A stretch of DNA of 64,000 nt from Nematopogon swammerdamellus (GCA_946902875.1 OX336338.1:11709971-11773970); one strand, 5' to 3'; positions 11,021 to 21,985 are shown, counted from the stretch's first letter. The notes: generated by a model from the letters alone, not told the origin. A program made the numbers and translations.

Positions 11021-14000
11021 TTATTGCTCACTAGTTTGCATTGGTAGTGGACACAATTTTACTACGGGCCTTTTCATGGACCCACTGGATGTGAGCACAG
11101 TCACCACGCGACAGACTCCATCTGCACCAGGGTGTAGCTCAGTGATGCGACCAGTACGCCATTTTAATGGACTACACTGTTCATCCAGTATGAGAACCAT
11201 TGTACCGATAGCTAAGTTTAGATGAGATTTATTCCACTTCAGCTTTTGTTGTAATGAATGAATGTACTCTTTATGCCAACGATCCCAGAAATCTCTATGC
11301 ATTTTTTGAATTAGCTTCCAACGATTTAAGACACTAATCTTTTGGTTACTCAGGTCTTCTTCTGGGACGGATGACATAGCCTCGAGGGTCAAGAAGTGTC
11401 CTGGTGTTAGTACTGATAGATCTTTGGGGTCGGAGCTGACTGGCGTAAGAGGCCGAGAATTTAATAATGCTTCGATTTGCGTCAAGAATGTGTATAATTC
11501 CTCGTACGTTAAACTTTGAAGTCCGATAACTCTTACCAAATGAGTTTTGACAGATTTGATTCCTGCTTCAGCTAAACCAGAGAAGTGAGGGCTACCAGGA
11601 GGATTAAATTCAAATTTCATTTCCTCAACTTCGGTTGCATTTTGCATGACAGTCTTCATCTGATTGCTAGCGCCAACAAAGTTTTTTCCTTGATCTGATA
11701 CTAGACGGTTACATCTACCACGGCGAGCGACAAATCGCCTTAGAGCTGCTATAAAGGCTTCCGTGGTTAGCTCAGTGGCTAATTCTATATGAACGGCTTT
11801 GGTGCTGGTGCATACAAACACACAGATATAGGCTTTGTACGATTTTGCGCCTCTATAACGGCCAAGAGTAATCATAAACGGCCCACCATAGTCGACACAG
11901 GCAGACGAGAAAGGTTTTAGCGCATTTATACGATAAGGGGGAAGGTTACCCATAATCGGCGCGGGTGCTAAAACTGGACGACAACGAAAGCATTTTTGAC
12001 AGGCTGAGATTACTGACTGAATTGCTCGTTTGGGGGACAAAATCCAAAACGTCTGCGATAATAAGTGATGCAGAGTCTGTAGTCCAGGATGCATGAACTT
12101 CCTATGGTACTCATCTATTATTAGTGTAGTCACACGATGTTGTCTAGGTAATAATAAGGGATGCCTTTTATCATAATGGATATTGGCATTAGCCAGGCGA
12201 CCGCCGACCCTCAAATAACCCTCATCATCAACAAACGGCGACAATTTTCTCAAATCTTTAGGGAGAGAATTCTCCTTACTTTTCGACAAGGCTTGCAGTT
12301 CAGTACCAAACGATACTTCCTGAACGTGCTTTATGAGAAACATCAATGATTGATGAGTCTCCGAAAACGACAAGGCTCCAGTCACTTTACTGGAACGATT
12401 TTTTAAGTTATATATGAAACGACGACAATAAGCAAGTACACGTTTTAGTGTTCGCAATGACGAGAACTTATTTATCAATTCAGATACGAAATCAGAATTG
12501 TTGTACGAGAGGAGACTATAAATCTTTTGCTCGTATTGAAGAGCATCTTCATCGAGCATCAACGCGAAACGTGGCCACGATGATTCAGAATCACTAAGCC
12601 AGGTGGGTCCAGTCCACCACAATGAGTGGTTCACCAACTCATCGGGCGTGAGGCCACGTGATCCACAGTCCGCAGGATTATCTGCAGATCGAACATGTCT
12701 CCAACAACTTGGAGGAATTTTATCTTGGATGTCACTAACTCTATTGCTAACAAAAGTTTTCCACTTGGACGGACACGACTTTATCCAAGTTAGAGCAACA
12801 CTAGAGTCCGACCATGCAAATACTTTGTCAAAGTGATAGAACGGTTTTAAAGCTTCTTGCAGTGAATGCATTACATCGGCTAATAATTTTGCACCTAACA
12901 GTTCCAACCGTGGTAGCGTTATCCTTTTTAACGGTGCTACCTTTGATTTAGCGCACGCCAGTTGAACCGAAGTTCCAAGTTTTCCATTTTCACATCGAAT
13001 GTATATCACTGCACAGAAACCTTTCTCTGAAGCATCGCAAAATCCATGCAACTGCAACGCATCCTTTGTTTTTATAGCACGGCGGGAGATATTCAGTGAC
13101 GACAAGTGTGGGAGTTGTGACTTAATGGTACACCATTCATGAGAGATTCGCTCTGGTGGTGCATCATCCCAAGATACACCGGAGATCCATAGGAGTTGCA
13201 TTAGATATTTGCTGAGAAAGGTCACAGGCGACAGAAAACCTAACGGATCAAATATTCTTGCGATCTCCGAGAGTATCACACGTTTAGTACAAATATTGTT
13301 TTGCACTGCGACAGTAAATGTGAAGGTATCTGTGATTGGTAACCAACGAAGACCTAGTACCTTGAGCGAGAGATCGTCTGAATCAAAATTCAGAAAATGT
13401 TCCGTGTATAACTCGGATGGTTTTAAATCACTTAGAAAGTCCTTACAATTGGACGTCCACTTCCTGAGATGGAATCCAGCCGAGGCAAACATATCTGTTA
13501 ACTCGGTACGCAGCATACGACTGTGATCGATATTTTCCGAACCTGTTATGACATCATCCATATAGATGTCACGTTCAATGATTGCTGATGCGTTCGGGTA
13601 GTTTTCCTTAGAATCTTTAGCGAGCTGGGATATGGTGCGTAGAGCTTGAAACGGAGCAGATTTTACACCATATGTAACAGTTGTCAATTTAAAATCCTGT
13701 ATTGGCTCGTTTGGGGAGTTACGCCAGAGAATACGCTGATAATCAGATTCCGCAGGAGGTACCAAAATTTGCCGATACATTTGTTTCACATCAGCTGTGA
13801 ATACAATAGCGTGCCAACGAAAGCGAACGAGAAGGTTGAAGATACTAGTTTGTAATTTTTGTCCTTCCAATAGTGTGCTATTTAGTGAGACGCCCTGAGC
13901 ATCTTTAGCACTTGCGTCAAACACGACACGTAATGGGGTGGTTACTGATTCCTTACAAATTCCATGATGAGGAATGTAATAGAATTGTCCATAATCGACA

Positions 14001-15943
14001 GGTGGAGGCTCAACTTTTTCTAGATGCTGACTACTCTTATACTCTTTCATGAAAGCGACATATTTTTCATGAAAGTCAAGGTTTGTTTTGAATTTGTTTT
14101 CAAGCGAAAAAAACCTTTTTAAAGCCATTGACCTGGTACCCGAGAAGATTGGTACGGTGTTAGGTTCAGCAAAAGGTATCGGAACTATGTATCTGCCCGT
14201 TTCCGACCGACAGTGTTTCTCAATGAAGTTATCTTCTGCAAGTTTTTCTTTGAGAGTTAATAATTTTTTAGAACAAGGGACGTCCTCCAATTCCCAGAAT
14301 CTTTTGAGTGAATCGTCCAGTGAAGTAACATTTGCAACGTGAAAATTATTATGTGACTCATTGAAGCTTTCCTCAGATCCACCCATGATTACCCAACCAA
14401 AGATTGTGTTTAATGCAACTGGATGGTGCACTTCGCCTTTTACCAATCCCGGAATCAGGGACCTTCCGAAGATGTGAGATGACAAGATCATGTCGATTGG
14501 TTTTGACACATTGAAGTCTGGGTCAGCTAGCTTTAGTCCAGTTAGGTGCTTCCATTCCTTTATTTTCGATTCTACAAAGGGACTCGATGGCAGACGATGA
14601 TTGAGATCTTTCAACACTAAAGCTTCAACGACGATATGTTGCGATGAGTCTGCGCTAGGGCCAAACATGCACTGGACAACCCCGAGTGGTTGCTCAAGAG
14701 CGATGGCGATTCCTTTGACTGAGAATGTACTTGTTTTAACAAGGTCCAGTTTCAGCCTTTTGCGACAATCTTCAGCTATGAAGTTGGTTTCACTACCACT
14801 ATCAAATAATACGCGAATGGGAACATACTGGTTTTGTCCATTTTTTAAGTAGGCCTTTGCCGATGACAGCAGGCTATTTGAACGAACCGAGATGACTTGA
14901 CTGGACAACACATTCACAGTAGGGGGGGCGTCTGAGTGTGTAGTGTGAGATGACTCATTGCTTTTATCTACTTCAACGGTTGATTTTTTTTCAAAGTGTA
15001 GGAGTGTGTGGTGTGAATTACCACAGCGATTACATTTCTTATTTGAACGACACTGTTTCATTGAATGCGATGGCAGTAGACACAGTATGCACAAGTTATT
15101 TGCTTTTGCAAGGTCAAAGCGAGCAAGAGCAGTATTTTCCAAAAATTTGGGACAATCACGAATGTTATGCGCGTCTGAACATAGTCCGCACTTTGACGAT
15201 GTAGCGACAAACGACGACGACTTATGCTTTGGTCCATTATTGACCGACGGCTTTCGAGAATTACTTTTTTCATTTTTTATATCATTTTCTTGCGGTAAGG
15301 CCGCAGACAATGCACGACATCGTTTTCTAACAAACTCCTGAAGTTTTTCGAATTTTGGTACTTCATTAGATTGATGTTCCAGTTCGAACTGGATACGAGA
15401 CGAACGATCGAGTTTAGACCACAGTAGATGTACTAGCATGAAGTTTTTGTCGGGCAACCCATATTTCTCTAAAATTGACAAATTTTCAGAGAATATGCTA
15501 TCTAATCTTTGTAGTTCGTTAGCACTGGCAGATTTAATCGATTCACAATGTAATAACTTTTCATAGAACGTATTTGCCAGTTGCCTCGTTTTGTGGTACC
15601 GTTCACGAAGTGCGTTATACGCGTCTAGGTAGCTAGCATTACAAATTGGGTACGATTTTATGAGATCTAGTGGTTCCTGTTCAAGGCAGGACAGCAGGTA
15701 GTGTAGTTTTTCAACCTCTGCCATGTTCGACTTATTATGAATTAACGAATCAAATATTTCTATGAATGGAAGCCAATTTTCAAGGTTTCCGTTGAACGAT
15801 TTTAAGTTTATCCTAGGCAATTTCGCACAGACATTGGGAGCATCTTGAGATACCTGGGAGGTTGGGCTTGGATTGGTGAACTTTAATAATCTCTTACGAA
15901 TGGTCGTCACCTTTTCCTCAAATTCCTTTGTAACCTGAAACTC
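11021..15943 (-). CDS. BEL/Pao gag-pol polyprotein (main open frame)
   Basis: This frame runs 1,640 codons from just after the TAA at 15944-15946 to the stop at 11021-11023. Numbering from the GTG at 15910 gives 1,629 residues. The gag-like N-terminus (about 1-200, LPRINLKSFNGNLENWLPF) resembles DUF1759. Cys/His knuckles follow at 241-305 (CGLCSDAHNIRDC, CILCLLPSHSMKQC, CNRCGNSHHTLLH). The aspartic protease has DSGSETNF at 370-377. The RT spans about 640-800, with TADVKQMY and catalytic YMDD at 783-786. RNase H lies at about 953-1090 (FCDASEKGF, AWSDSSVAL). The integrase has an HHCC motif at about 1269-1310 and Asp1340, Asp1406 and Glu448+1000 (E in SGLAEAG) as the DDE triad. A DUF5641-like end covers about 1530-1620. 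Key residues are all present. GTG is not a credible eukaryotic start; the frame joins the ATG segment at 16159 across one stop. Confidence 0.93.
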   Translation of the reverse strand, partial: EFQVTKEFEEKVTTIRKRLLKFTNPSPTSQVSQDAPNVCAKLPRINLKSFNGNLENWLPFIEIFDSLIHNKSNMAEVEKLHYLLSCLEQEPLDLIKSYPICNASYLDAYNALRERYHKTRQLANTFYEKLLHCESIKSASANELQRLDSIFSENLSILEKYGLPDKNFMLVHLLWSKLDRSSRIQFELEHQSNEVPKFEKLQEFVRKRCRALSAALPQENDIKNEKSNSRKPSVNNGPKHKSSSFVATSSKCGLCSDAHNIRDCPKFLENTALARFDLAKANNLCILCLLPSHSMKQCRSNKKCNRCGNSHHTLLHFEKKSTVEVDKSNESSHTTHSDAPPTVNVLSSQVISVRSNSLLSSAKAYLKNGQNQYVPIRVLFDSGSETNFIAEDCRKRLKLDLVKTSTFSVKGIAIALEQPLGVVQCMFGPSADSSQHIVVEALVLKDLNHRLPSSPFVESKIKEWKHLTGLKLADPDFNVSKPIDMILSSHIFGRSLIPGLVKGEVHHPVALNTIFGWVIMGGSEESFNESHNNFHVANVTSLDDSLKRFWELEDVPCSKKLLTLKEKLAEDNFIEKHCRSETGRYIVPIPFAEPNTVPIFSGTRSMALKRFFSLENKFKTNLDFHEKYVAFMKEYKSSQHLEKVEPPPVDYGQFYYIPHHGICKESVTTPLRVVFDASAKDAQGVSLNSTLLEGQKLQTSIFNLLVRFRWHAIVFTADVKQMYRQILVPPAESDYQRILWRNSPNEPIQDFKLTTVTYGVKSAPFQALRTISQLAKDSKENYPNASAIIERDIYMDDVITGSENIDHSRMLRTELTDMFASAGFHLRKWTSNCKDFLSDLKPSELYTEHFLNFDSDDLSLKVLGLRWLPITDTFTFTVAVQNNICTKRVILSEIARIFDPLGFLSPVTFLSKYLMQLLWISGVSWDDAPPERISHEWCTIKSQLPHLSSLNISRRAIKTKDALQLHGFCDASEKGFCAVIYIRCENGKLGTSVQLACAKSKVAPLKRITLPRLELLGAKLLADVMHSLQEALKPFYHFDKVFAWSDSSVALTWIKSCPSKWKTFVSNRVSDIQDKIPPSCWRHVRSADNPADCGSRGLTPDELVNHSLWWTGPTWLSDSESSWPRFALMLDEDALQYEQKIYSLLSYNNSDFVSELINKFSSLRTLKRVLAYCRRFIYNLKNRSSKVTGALSFSETHQSLMFLIKHVQEVSFGTELQALSKSKENSLPKDLRKLSPFVDDEGYLRVGGRLANANIHYDKRHPLLLPRQHRVTTLIIDEYHRKFMHPGLQTLHHLLSQTFWILSPKRAIQSVISACQKCFRCRPVLAPAPIMGNLPPYRINALKPFSSACVDYGGPFMITLGRYRGAKSYKAYICVFVCTSTKAVHIELATELTTEAFIAALRRFVARRGRCNRLVSDQGKNFVGASNQMKTVMQNATEVEEMKFEFNPPGSPHFSGLAEAGIKSVKTHLVRVIGLQSLTYEELYTFLTQIEALLNSRPLTPVSSDPKDLSVLTPGHFLTLEAMSSVPEEDLSNQKISVLNRWKLIQKMHRDFWDRWHKEYIHSLQQKLKWNKSHLNLAIGTMVLILDEQCSPLKWRTGRITELHPGADGVCRVVTVLTSSGSMKRPVVKLCPLPMQTSEQ

Positions 15944-16159
15944 TTATTTTCTCTCATGTGGAAGAACAGTGGCAAGTACACGTCTCTGTGCCTCATGGAA
16001 ACTGTTTGTTATGTTACTTAGGTCTGACTCACACTGTATTTTTAATGTATAACTATCACCAGCCTCACTAAGGTGTTCTAATCGCATTACTGCATAATCT
16101 CTGTCAACGCGTGCTAAGTCTACCGCTGCCGCTGCATTACTATCCAGAGACTCAGTCAT
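15944..16159 (-). CDS. N-terminal gag segment of the BEL polyprotein, ended by an in-frame TAA
   Basis: An ATG at 16157-16159 opens 71 codons (MTESLDSNAAAAVDLARVDR...) and stops at TAA 15944-15946. The stop is exactly in frame with the 1,640 codons that follow, so ATG-to-stop length would be about 1,712 codons if the TAA were read through or absent. The segment is rich in Ala, Glu and Arg and probably helical, as expected of a gag N-terminus. A nonsense mutation is the simplest reading. Programmed readthrough is possible but unsupported by anything else seen. Confidence 0.8.
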   Translation of the reverse strand: MTESLDSNAAAAVDLARVDRDYAVMRLEHLSEAGDSYTLKIQCESDLSNITNSFHEAQRRVLATVLPHERK

Positions 16160-16648
16160 TTTTATTCACTATAATAACTGGATCTAACTATTCAATGTAA
16201 ATGGCACTACAAACAAAACACCCTGCTATTCGGTAATGTTTTATTTACTATAATAACTGAATGTAACTATTCAGTGTAAATGAAGCTACCGAAAGAACTA
16301 TGAACCAATTTCATACTTAAATATCTGACAAATTCGCGAAAATTACCATATAGTTTAACTTTTTTTTATTGTTGGAATGACGGAATGTTTCAGTTATTAC
16401 AAAAATTACAATATTATTTGAGAAAATTAAAATTTTTCGACAACTTTTTTTTTCATCACAAAATTACGAAAATTTACGACAACGACAAAATTTCCACTAC
16501 TTTACGTAAGGAAAACAATAAAATGTATTATACTTTACTAAAAGTATAATATTATTAAAGGAAACTAAAGAAGAAACCGATAAATATTTAGCATTATTTT
16601 GCAATACCCTCAAAGTGACACATTTTTATTCAAGTCACTGTTCAAACA

Positions 16649-16666
16649 AATTCGGTTCGAAGACCA
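16649..16666 (-). other. Candidate primer-binding site of the BEL element
   Basis: Five bases inside the 5' LTR the minus strand reads TGGTCTTCGAACCGAATT. TGG is the expected complement of a tRNA CCA end. I could not assign the primer tRNA. Confidence 0.4.
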
Positions 16667-16671
16667 TTTAA

Positions 16672-17057
16672 TGAACGAATACAATAGAGTGGACTGTAGT
16701 TTTGAGTTTTCAAAATGCCAGGACTCACCAGGATTGGCCTCCTCGCAGCCAGCAGGGCTCCAGGCACAGCGTCGAGACTTACCCTTCCAGTTCCTTCCAG
16801 GCTCGCCCCCACACTAATACCTGGTTCGCAGCAGCTATAGGAGGTACTAGGAGTCCTGGCACGAGGGTCTGCTAATTAGCTTCTTCAGAATTTTACGAAC
16901 TTTCAATTGTAATTTGCGAAAGCAACTTTTATCGACGACAGATTGACAAGAAGTGAAAAAAAAAAGGCGGTTACTTTTGACAGATGACATGACAGTTCAA
17001 AAGTCACCTGCATTTAGGGCGACAATATTACTATTTTGTATGCAGCTAACTTGAACA
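16672..17057 (-). repeat. BEL 5' LTR
   Basis: A 386-bp LTR at the upstream end of the minus-strand element, with TG...CA ends. It appears identical to the copy at 10473-10858. It is followed outside by the cttgc target duplication (17058-17062). Confidence 0.93.
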
Positions 17058-17062
17058 CTTGC

Positions 17063-18008
17063 TTATTTCTTGCCTGTGGATACAGTCGTACATAAGAAGC
17101 ATAATATTGCGTTTTGTGTCACATCTGTCACTTGCATTTTCAGCAATTCGAAGATTTGTGGTTGTTTTTTTTAATTCCATTCAAAACTGGCAAAATTAAT
17201 CTAAACTTTAAAATAATTATGGTATCATATCTAGGATAGCATGCGGAGTGTGCAAACCCAGTTTGTGTCATCTTCGTCCAGTGCAAACTGACCTATGGTC
17301 AGTATGTAAAAACAGTGCCTAAAACAAAATTAGAATTGACAAAATTGTTATTTCCTATCTCAGATCACTTACATATGCCCATTAAATGAATTTGTGCCAA
17401 ATTAGGGCACGCAATTTTAAGATTTTCAATTATGTTATTTTTCCAAGCTACAAAAGCTTCAAAAAAATATTAGAATGATTAGAGTTTACATATTAAATTT
17501 CATAAATGCATCAAAAATGTACATTGTAAATTTGTGTCATTTTCATGCTCGAAATAAATGAATAAAACACAAAAACAGTTGTTGCGGTCAAAGCGGACGG
17601 ACGCGGGCAGGTGGCGGCGGGCGGTGGGCATACGCACGCACACACGTTCGTTCGGTACCTACGATTTCTTCTATGCGAAGCGGCGGCCGGTGGCTGGCTG
17701 GCGTGCCCCGCGTGCCTCGCTCGCTCGCCTCGCCCGCCGCGCCGCCCGCGCCCGCGCTCGCACTTCGTGCAAAGAAGTTTGGTATCTCCTATAGAGATAA
17801 TAAATAATGCAGTGCGAATTTTGTACGAAGCCCGCGTCTGCAATCTCAATACCTACGAATGTCAATGGTCAATGTGGTCAATATTATTTTAGATTGACGC
17901 TTCGATTCGCTTAAAATTTGCATAAGTTCAAACTGACCCACCTTTCATGACCCTAACACAATCGTGCTGAACTAATATCCCGTTTTCTGTGAGAATTAGA
18001 AACTTCGT
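17063..18008. other. Left flank of the 100-bp array: diverged ~140-bp repeats and a CpG island
   Basis: The motif tttgtgtca recurs at 17113, 17272, 17391 (variant) and 17531, spaced 119-159 bp. It is the reverse complement of gacacaaa motifs found right of the array. A CpG-rich block (17590-17770) contains cgctcgcctcgcccgccgcg. No gene is supported. Confidence 0.5.
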
Positions 18009-20987
18009 CATGAACTTTTGTTTTGGTCATAACTCGAGAACCACTGGTGCTAGACCCATCGTGTTGGTACTCAAAACTTCAGGTCTCGGTGAGATCTATC
18101 CATCTGTCACGTGAACTTTTGTTTTGGTCATAACTCGAGAACCACTGGTGCTAGACCCATCGTGTTGGTACTCAAACTTCAGGTCTCGGTGAGATCTATC
18201 CATCTGACATGAGAACTTTTGTTTTGGTCATAACTCGAGAACCACTGGTGCTAGACCCATCGTGTTGGTACTCAAACTTCAGGTCTCGGTGAGATCTATC
18301 CATCTGTCACGTGAACTTTTGTTTTGGTCATAACCCGAGAACCACTGGTGCTAGACCCATCGTGTTGGTACTCAAACTTCAAGTCTCGGTGAGATCTATC
18401 CATCTATCACGTGAACTTTTGTTTTGGTCATAACTCGAGAACCACTGGTGCTGGACCCATCGTGTTGGTACTCAAACTTCAAGTCTCGGTGAGATCTATC
18501 CATCTCTCACGTGAACTTTTGTTTTGGTCATAACTCGAGAACCACTAGTGCTAGACCCATCATGTTGCTACTCAAACTTCAGGTCTCGGTGAGATCTATC
18601 TAACTGTCACGTGAACTTTTGTTTTGGTCATAACTCGAGAATCACTGGTGTTAGACCCATCGTGTTGGTACTCAAACTTCAGGTCTCGGTGAGATCTATC
18701 CATCTGTCACGTGAACTTTTGTTTTGGTCATAACTCGAAAACCACTGGTGCTAGACCCATCGTGTTGCTACTCAAACTTCAGGTCTCGGTGAGATCTATC
18801 CATCTGTCACGTGAACTTTTGTTTTGGTCATAACTCGAGAACCACTGGTGCTAGACCCATCATGTTGCTACTCAAACTTCAGGTCTCGGTGAGATCTATC
18901 CATCTGTCACGTGAACTTTTGTTTTGGTCATAACTCGAGAACCACTGGTGTTAGACCCATCGTGTTGGTACTCAAACTTCAGGTCTCGGTGAGATCTATC
19001 CATCTGTCACGTGAACTTTTGTTTTGGTCATAACTCGAAAACCACTGGTGCTAGACCCATCGTGTTGCTACTCAAACTTCAGGTCTCGGTGAGATCTATC
19101 CATCTGTCACGTGAACTTTTGTTATGGTCATAATGTGAGAACCACTGGTGCTAGACCCATCATGTTGCTACTCAAACTTCAGGTCTCGGTGAGATCTATC
19201 CATCTGTCACGTGAACTTTTGTTTTGGTCATAACTCGAGAACCACTGGTGCTAGACCCATCGTGTTGGTACTCAAACTTCAAGTCTCGGTGAGATCTATC
19301 CATCTGTCACGTGAACTTTTGTTTTGGTCATAACTCGAGAACCACTGGTGCTAGACCCATCGCGTTGCTACTCACACTTCAGGTCTCGGTGAGATCTATC
19401 CATCTGTCACGTGAACTTTTGTTTTGGTCATAACTCGAGAACCACTGGTGCTAGACCCATCGTGTTGGTACTCAAACGTCATGTCTCGCTGAGATCTATC
19501 CATCTGTCAAGGCACCTTTGTTTTGGTCATAACTCGAGAACCACTGGTGTTAGACACATCGTGTTGGTACTCAAACTTCATGTCTCGATGAAATCTATCC
19601 ATCTGTCACGTGAACTTTTGTTTTGGTCATAACTCGAGAACCACTGGTGCTAGACCCATCGTGTTGGTACTCACACTTCATGTCTCGCTGAGATCTATCC
19701 ATCTGTCACGTGAACTTTTGTTTTGGTCATAACTCGAGAACCACTGGTGTTAGACACATCGTGTTGGTACTCAAACTTCATGTCTCGATGAAATCTATCC
19801 ATCTGTCACGTGAACTTTTGTTTTGGTCATAACTCGAGAACCACTGGTGCTAGACCCATCGTGTTGGTACTCACACTTCATGTCTCGCTGAGATCTATCC
19901 ATCTGTCACGTGAACTTTTGTTTTGGTCATAACTCGAGAACCACTGGTGCTAGACCCATCGTGTTGGTACTCAAACTTCAGGTCTCGGTGAGATCTATCC
20001 ATCTGTCACGTGAACTTTTGTTTTGGTCATAACTCGAGAACCACTGGTGCTAGACCCATCGTGTTGGTACTCAAACTTCAAGTCTCGGTGAGATCTATCC
20101 ATCTGTCACGTGAACTTTTGTTTTGGTCATAACTCGAGAACCACTGGTGCTAGACCCATCGTGTTGCTACTCAAACTTCAGGTCTCGGTGAGATCTATCC
20201 ACCTGTCACGTGAACTTTTGTTTTGGTCATAACTCGAGAACCACTGGTGCTAGACCCATCGTGTTGGTACTCAAACTTCAGGTCTCGGTGAGATCTATCC
20301 ATCTGTCACGTGAACTTTTGTTTTGGTCATAACTCGAGAACCACTGGTGCTAGACCCATCGTGTTGGTACTCAAACTTCAAGTCTCGGTGAGATCTCTCC
20401 ATCTGTCAGCTGAACTTTTGTTTTGGTCATAACTCGAGAACCACTGGTGCTAGACCCATCGTGTTGGTACTCAAACTTCAGGTCTCGGTGAGATCTATCC
20501 ATCTGTGTGAGTACCAACACGATGGGTCTAGCACCAGTGGTTCTCAAGTTATGATCAAAACAAAAGTTCACGTGACAGATGGATAGATCTCACCGAGACC
20601 TGAAGTTTGAGTAGCAACATGATGGGTCTAGCACCAGTGGTTCTCGAGTTATGACCAAAACAAAAGTTCACGTGACAGATGGATAGATCTTACCGAGACC
20701 TGAAGTTTGAGTAGCAACACGATGGGTCTAGCACCAGTGGTTTTCGAGTTATGACCAAAACAAAAGTTCACGTGACAGATGGATAGATCTCACCGAGACC
20801 TGAAGTTTGAGTACCAACACGATGGGTCTAGCACCAGTGGTTCTCGAGTTATGACCAAAACAAAAGTTCACGTGACAGATGGATAGATCTCACCGAGACA
20901 TGAAGTTTGAGTACCAACACGATGGGTCTAGCACCAGTGGTTCTCGAGTTATGACCAAAACAAAGGTTCACGTGACAGATAGATAGA
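18009..20987. repeat. 100-bp tandem satellite array (~30 monomers) with an orientation switch at ~20507
   Basis: The monomer (gtgaacttttgttttggtca ... gagatctatccatctgtcac) repeats with a period of 100 bp (99-101). About 25 copies run in plus orientation from 18009 to 20506. The array then reverses abruptly, and about five copies run in the opposite orientation to 20987. Monomers are mostly 95-99% alike by eye. Variant marks define higher-order blocks: a 200-bp dimer is repeated at about 19522-19721 and 19722-19921, and a 300-bp trimer near 18600-18900 and 18900-19200. Most monomers contain CACGTG and CTCGAG. Short open frames inside it are by-products of the repeat. There are no spacers between units, so it is not a CRISPR-like array. 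Confidence 0.95.
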
Positions 20988-21774
20988 TTTTAGAAATTAT
21001 TCGCAATTATCGGATGCATTCAAGCAAATCCGAAAGCAACAGCTAACAATATATAAATTTTTGAAATGTGCTAATTAAGCCCTTTCATTTGATACCCCAC
21101 ACTAAAAACATTTTTTGGGGGAGGAGGCGGCGTGCGCGTGCCTCGATCGCTCGCTCGCCTCGCCCGCCGCCCCGCCGCCCGCGCCCGCGCTATTCCCCGC
21201 GCTCGCACTTCATGCGAAGTTAGTGTTTTTTTTACAAATAATAAAATTCCGTGGATAAAAACGACACAAATTATGAATAGTGTTTTGTTACACCATAATA
21301 ATCAAAAAGACGTAAACTCTAACAGCCCGTATTTTCTTTTGTGGCTTTTAGAGGTTGTTGTAATAAAAATATTAAATATCTATAAATGTCGTGGATGAAT
21401 TCGACACAAAATATTTTGAACAACAGATATCAGTACTCTAAAACGCGTAACACCTATTTAACCTTTTCTAATATTCTTTTAGAGCTATTTGTGCGATGTA
21501 TTAGGTACTGGTTAAATTTAAGGATTTCCGTGGACAGAGATGACACAAAATGTTTTTGCACATCGGTTACTACTTCAATATTATCATGAAAGTAAAATTT
21601 TCTTTTCTAATTTTCTTTTCGTCCAATACTGATCTAAAAGACAAATACCTAAATTTCTACGTATGCAAATTCCTAGGATGACACAAACTAATATATTAGG
21701 TTGGGCAAATGGTTCGGAAACTATATGCGACAAATAAACAACTTTAATATTTTTGAAACCAAAAATCCTAGCGC
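20988..21774. other. Right flank of the array: CpG island and regular ~140-bp repeats
   Basis: A CpG-rich block at 21120-21215 (cgctcgctcgcctcgcccgcc) is in direct orientation relative to the one at 17700. The motif gacacaaa then recurs at 21263, 21403, 21542 and 21680, about 140, 139 and 138 bp apart. It is usually preceded by c(c/g)tgga, indicating a degenerate tandem repeat. Confidence 0.55.
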
Positions 21775-21985
21775 TACAGGTCTATTTTGAGAACCCATCG
21801 GTTCTCTAATTAGTTTCTTTGTCGCACCGCTAGGGTGTGGAACTGTCTTCCGGCGAGTGCATTTCCCGAATCCTTTAACCTGGGTGTCTTCAAACATCGT
21901 ATTAACAGGCTAGACAGCCTAGCAACAGTTCGAAAATCTGCTGGCATGGCACCTAACTGAGCATGGTTTCGCGTTACGGCCATTG
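21775..21985 (+). mobile_element. Non-LTR retrotransposon RT tail fragment
   Basis: One plus-strand frame reads CRTARVWNCLPASAFPESFN and then LGVFKHRINR, the conserved end of the Jockey/CR1-like RT family also seen at 9915 and 35600. It is short and truncated on both sides. Confidence 0.6.

Larger units (their letters stand above)
10473..17057 (-). mobile_element. Full-length BEL/Pao LTR retrotransposon
   Basis: A 6,585-bp element is bounded by two 386-bp direct repeats that begin TG and end CA. It is flanked by a perfect 5-bp target duplication (cttgc at 10468-10472 and 17058-17062). Between the LTRs, on the minus strand, is one gag-pol frame in the order gag-like region, zinc knuckles, aspartic protease, RT (YMDD), RNase H, integrase and a C-terminal DUF5641-like domain, which is the BEL/Pao order. 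No envelope-like frame lies between the polyprotein stop (11021) and the 3' LTR. Reading both LTRs side by side I found no difference, including a run of ten A, so insertion was recent. The only visible defect is one in-frame TAA near the N-terminus. Confidence 0.95.

Noticed and set aside
18009..20987. CRISPR-like or coding tandem array
   Set aside because: Units are contiguous 100-bp tandem monomers without spacers, and open frames inside them are short by-products of the repeat.
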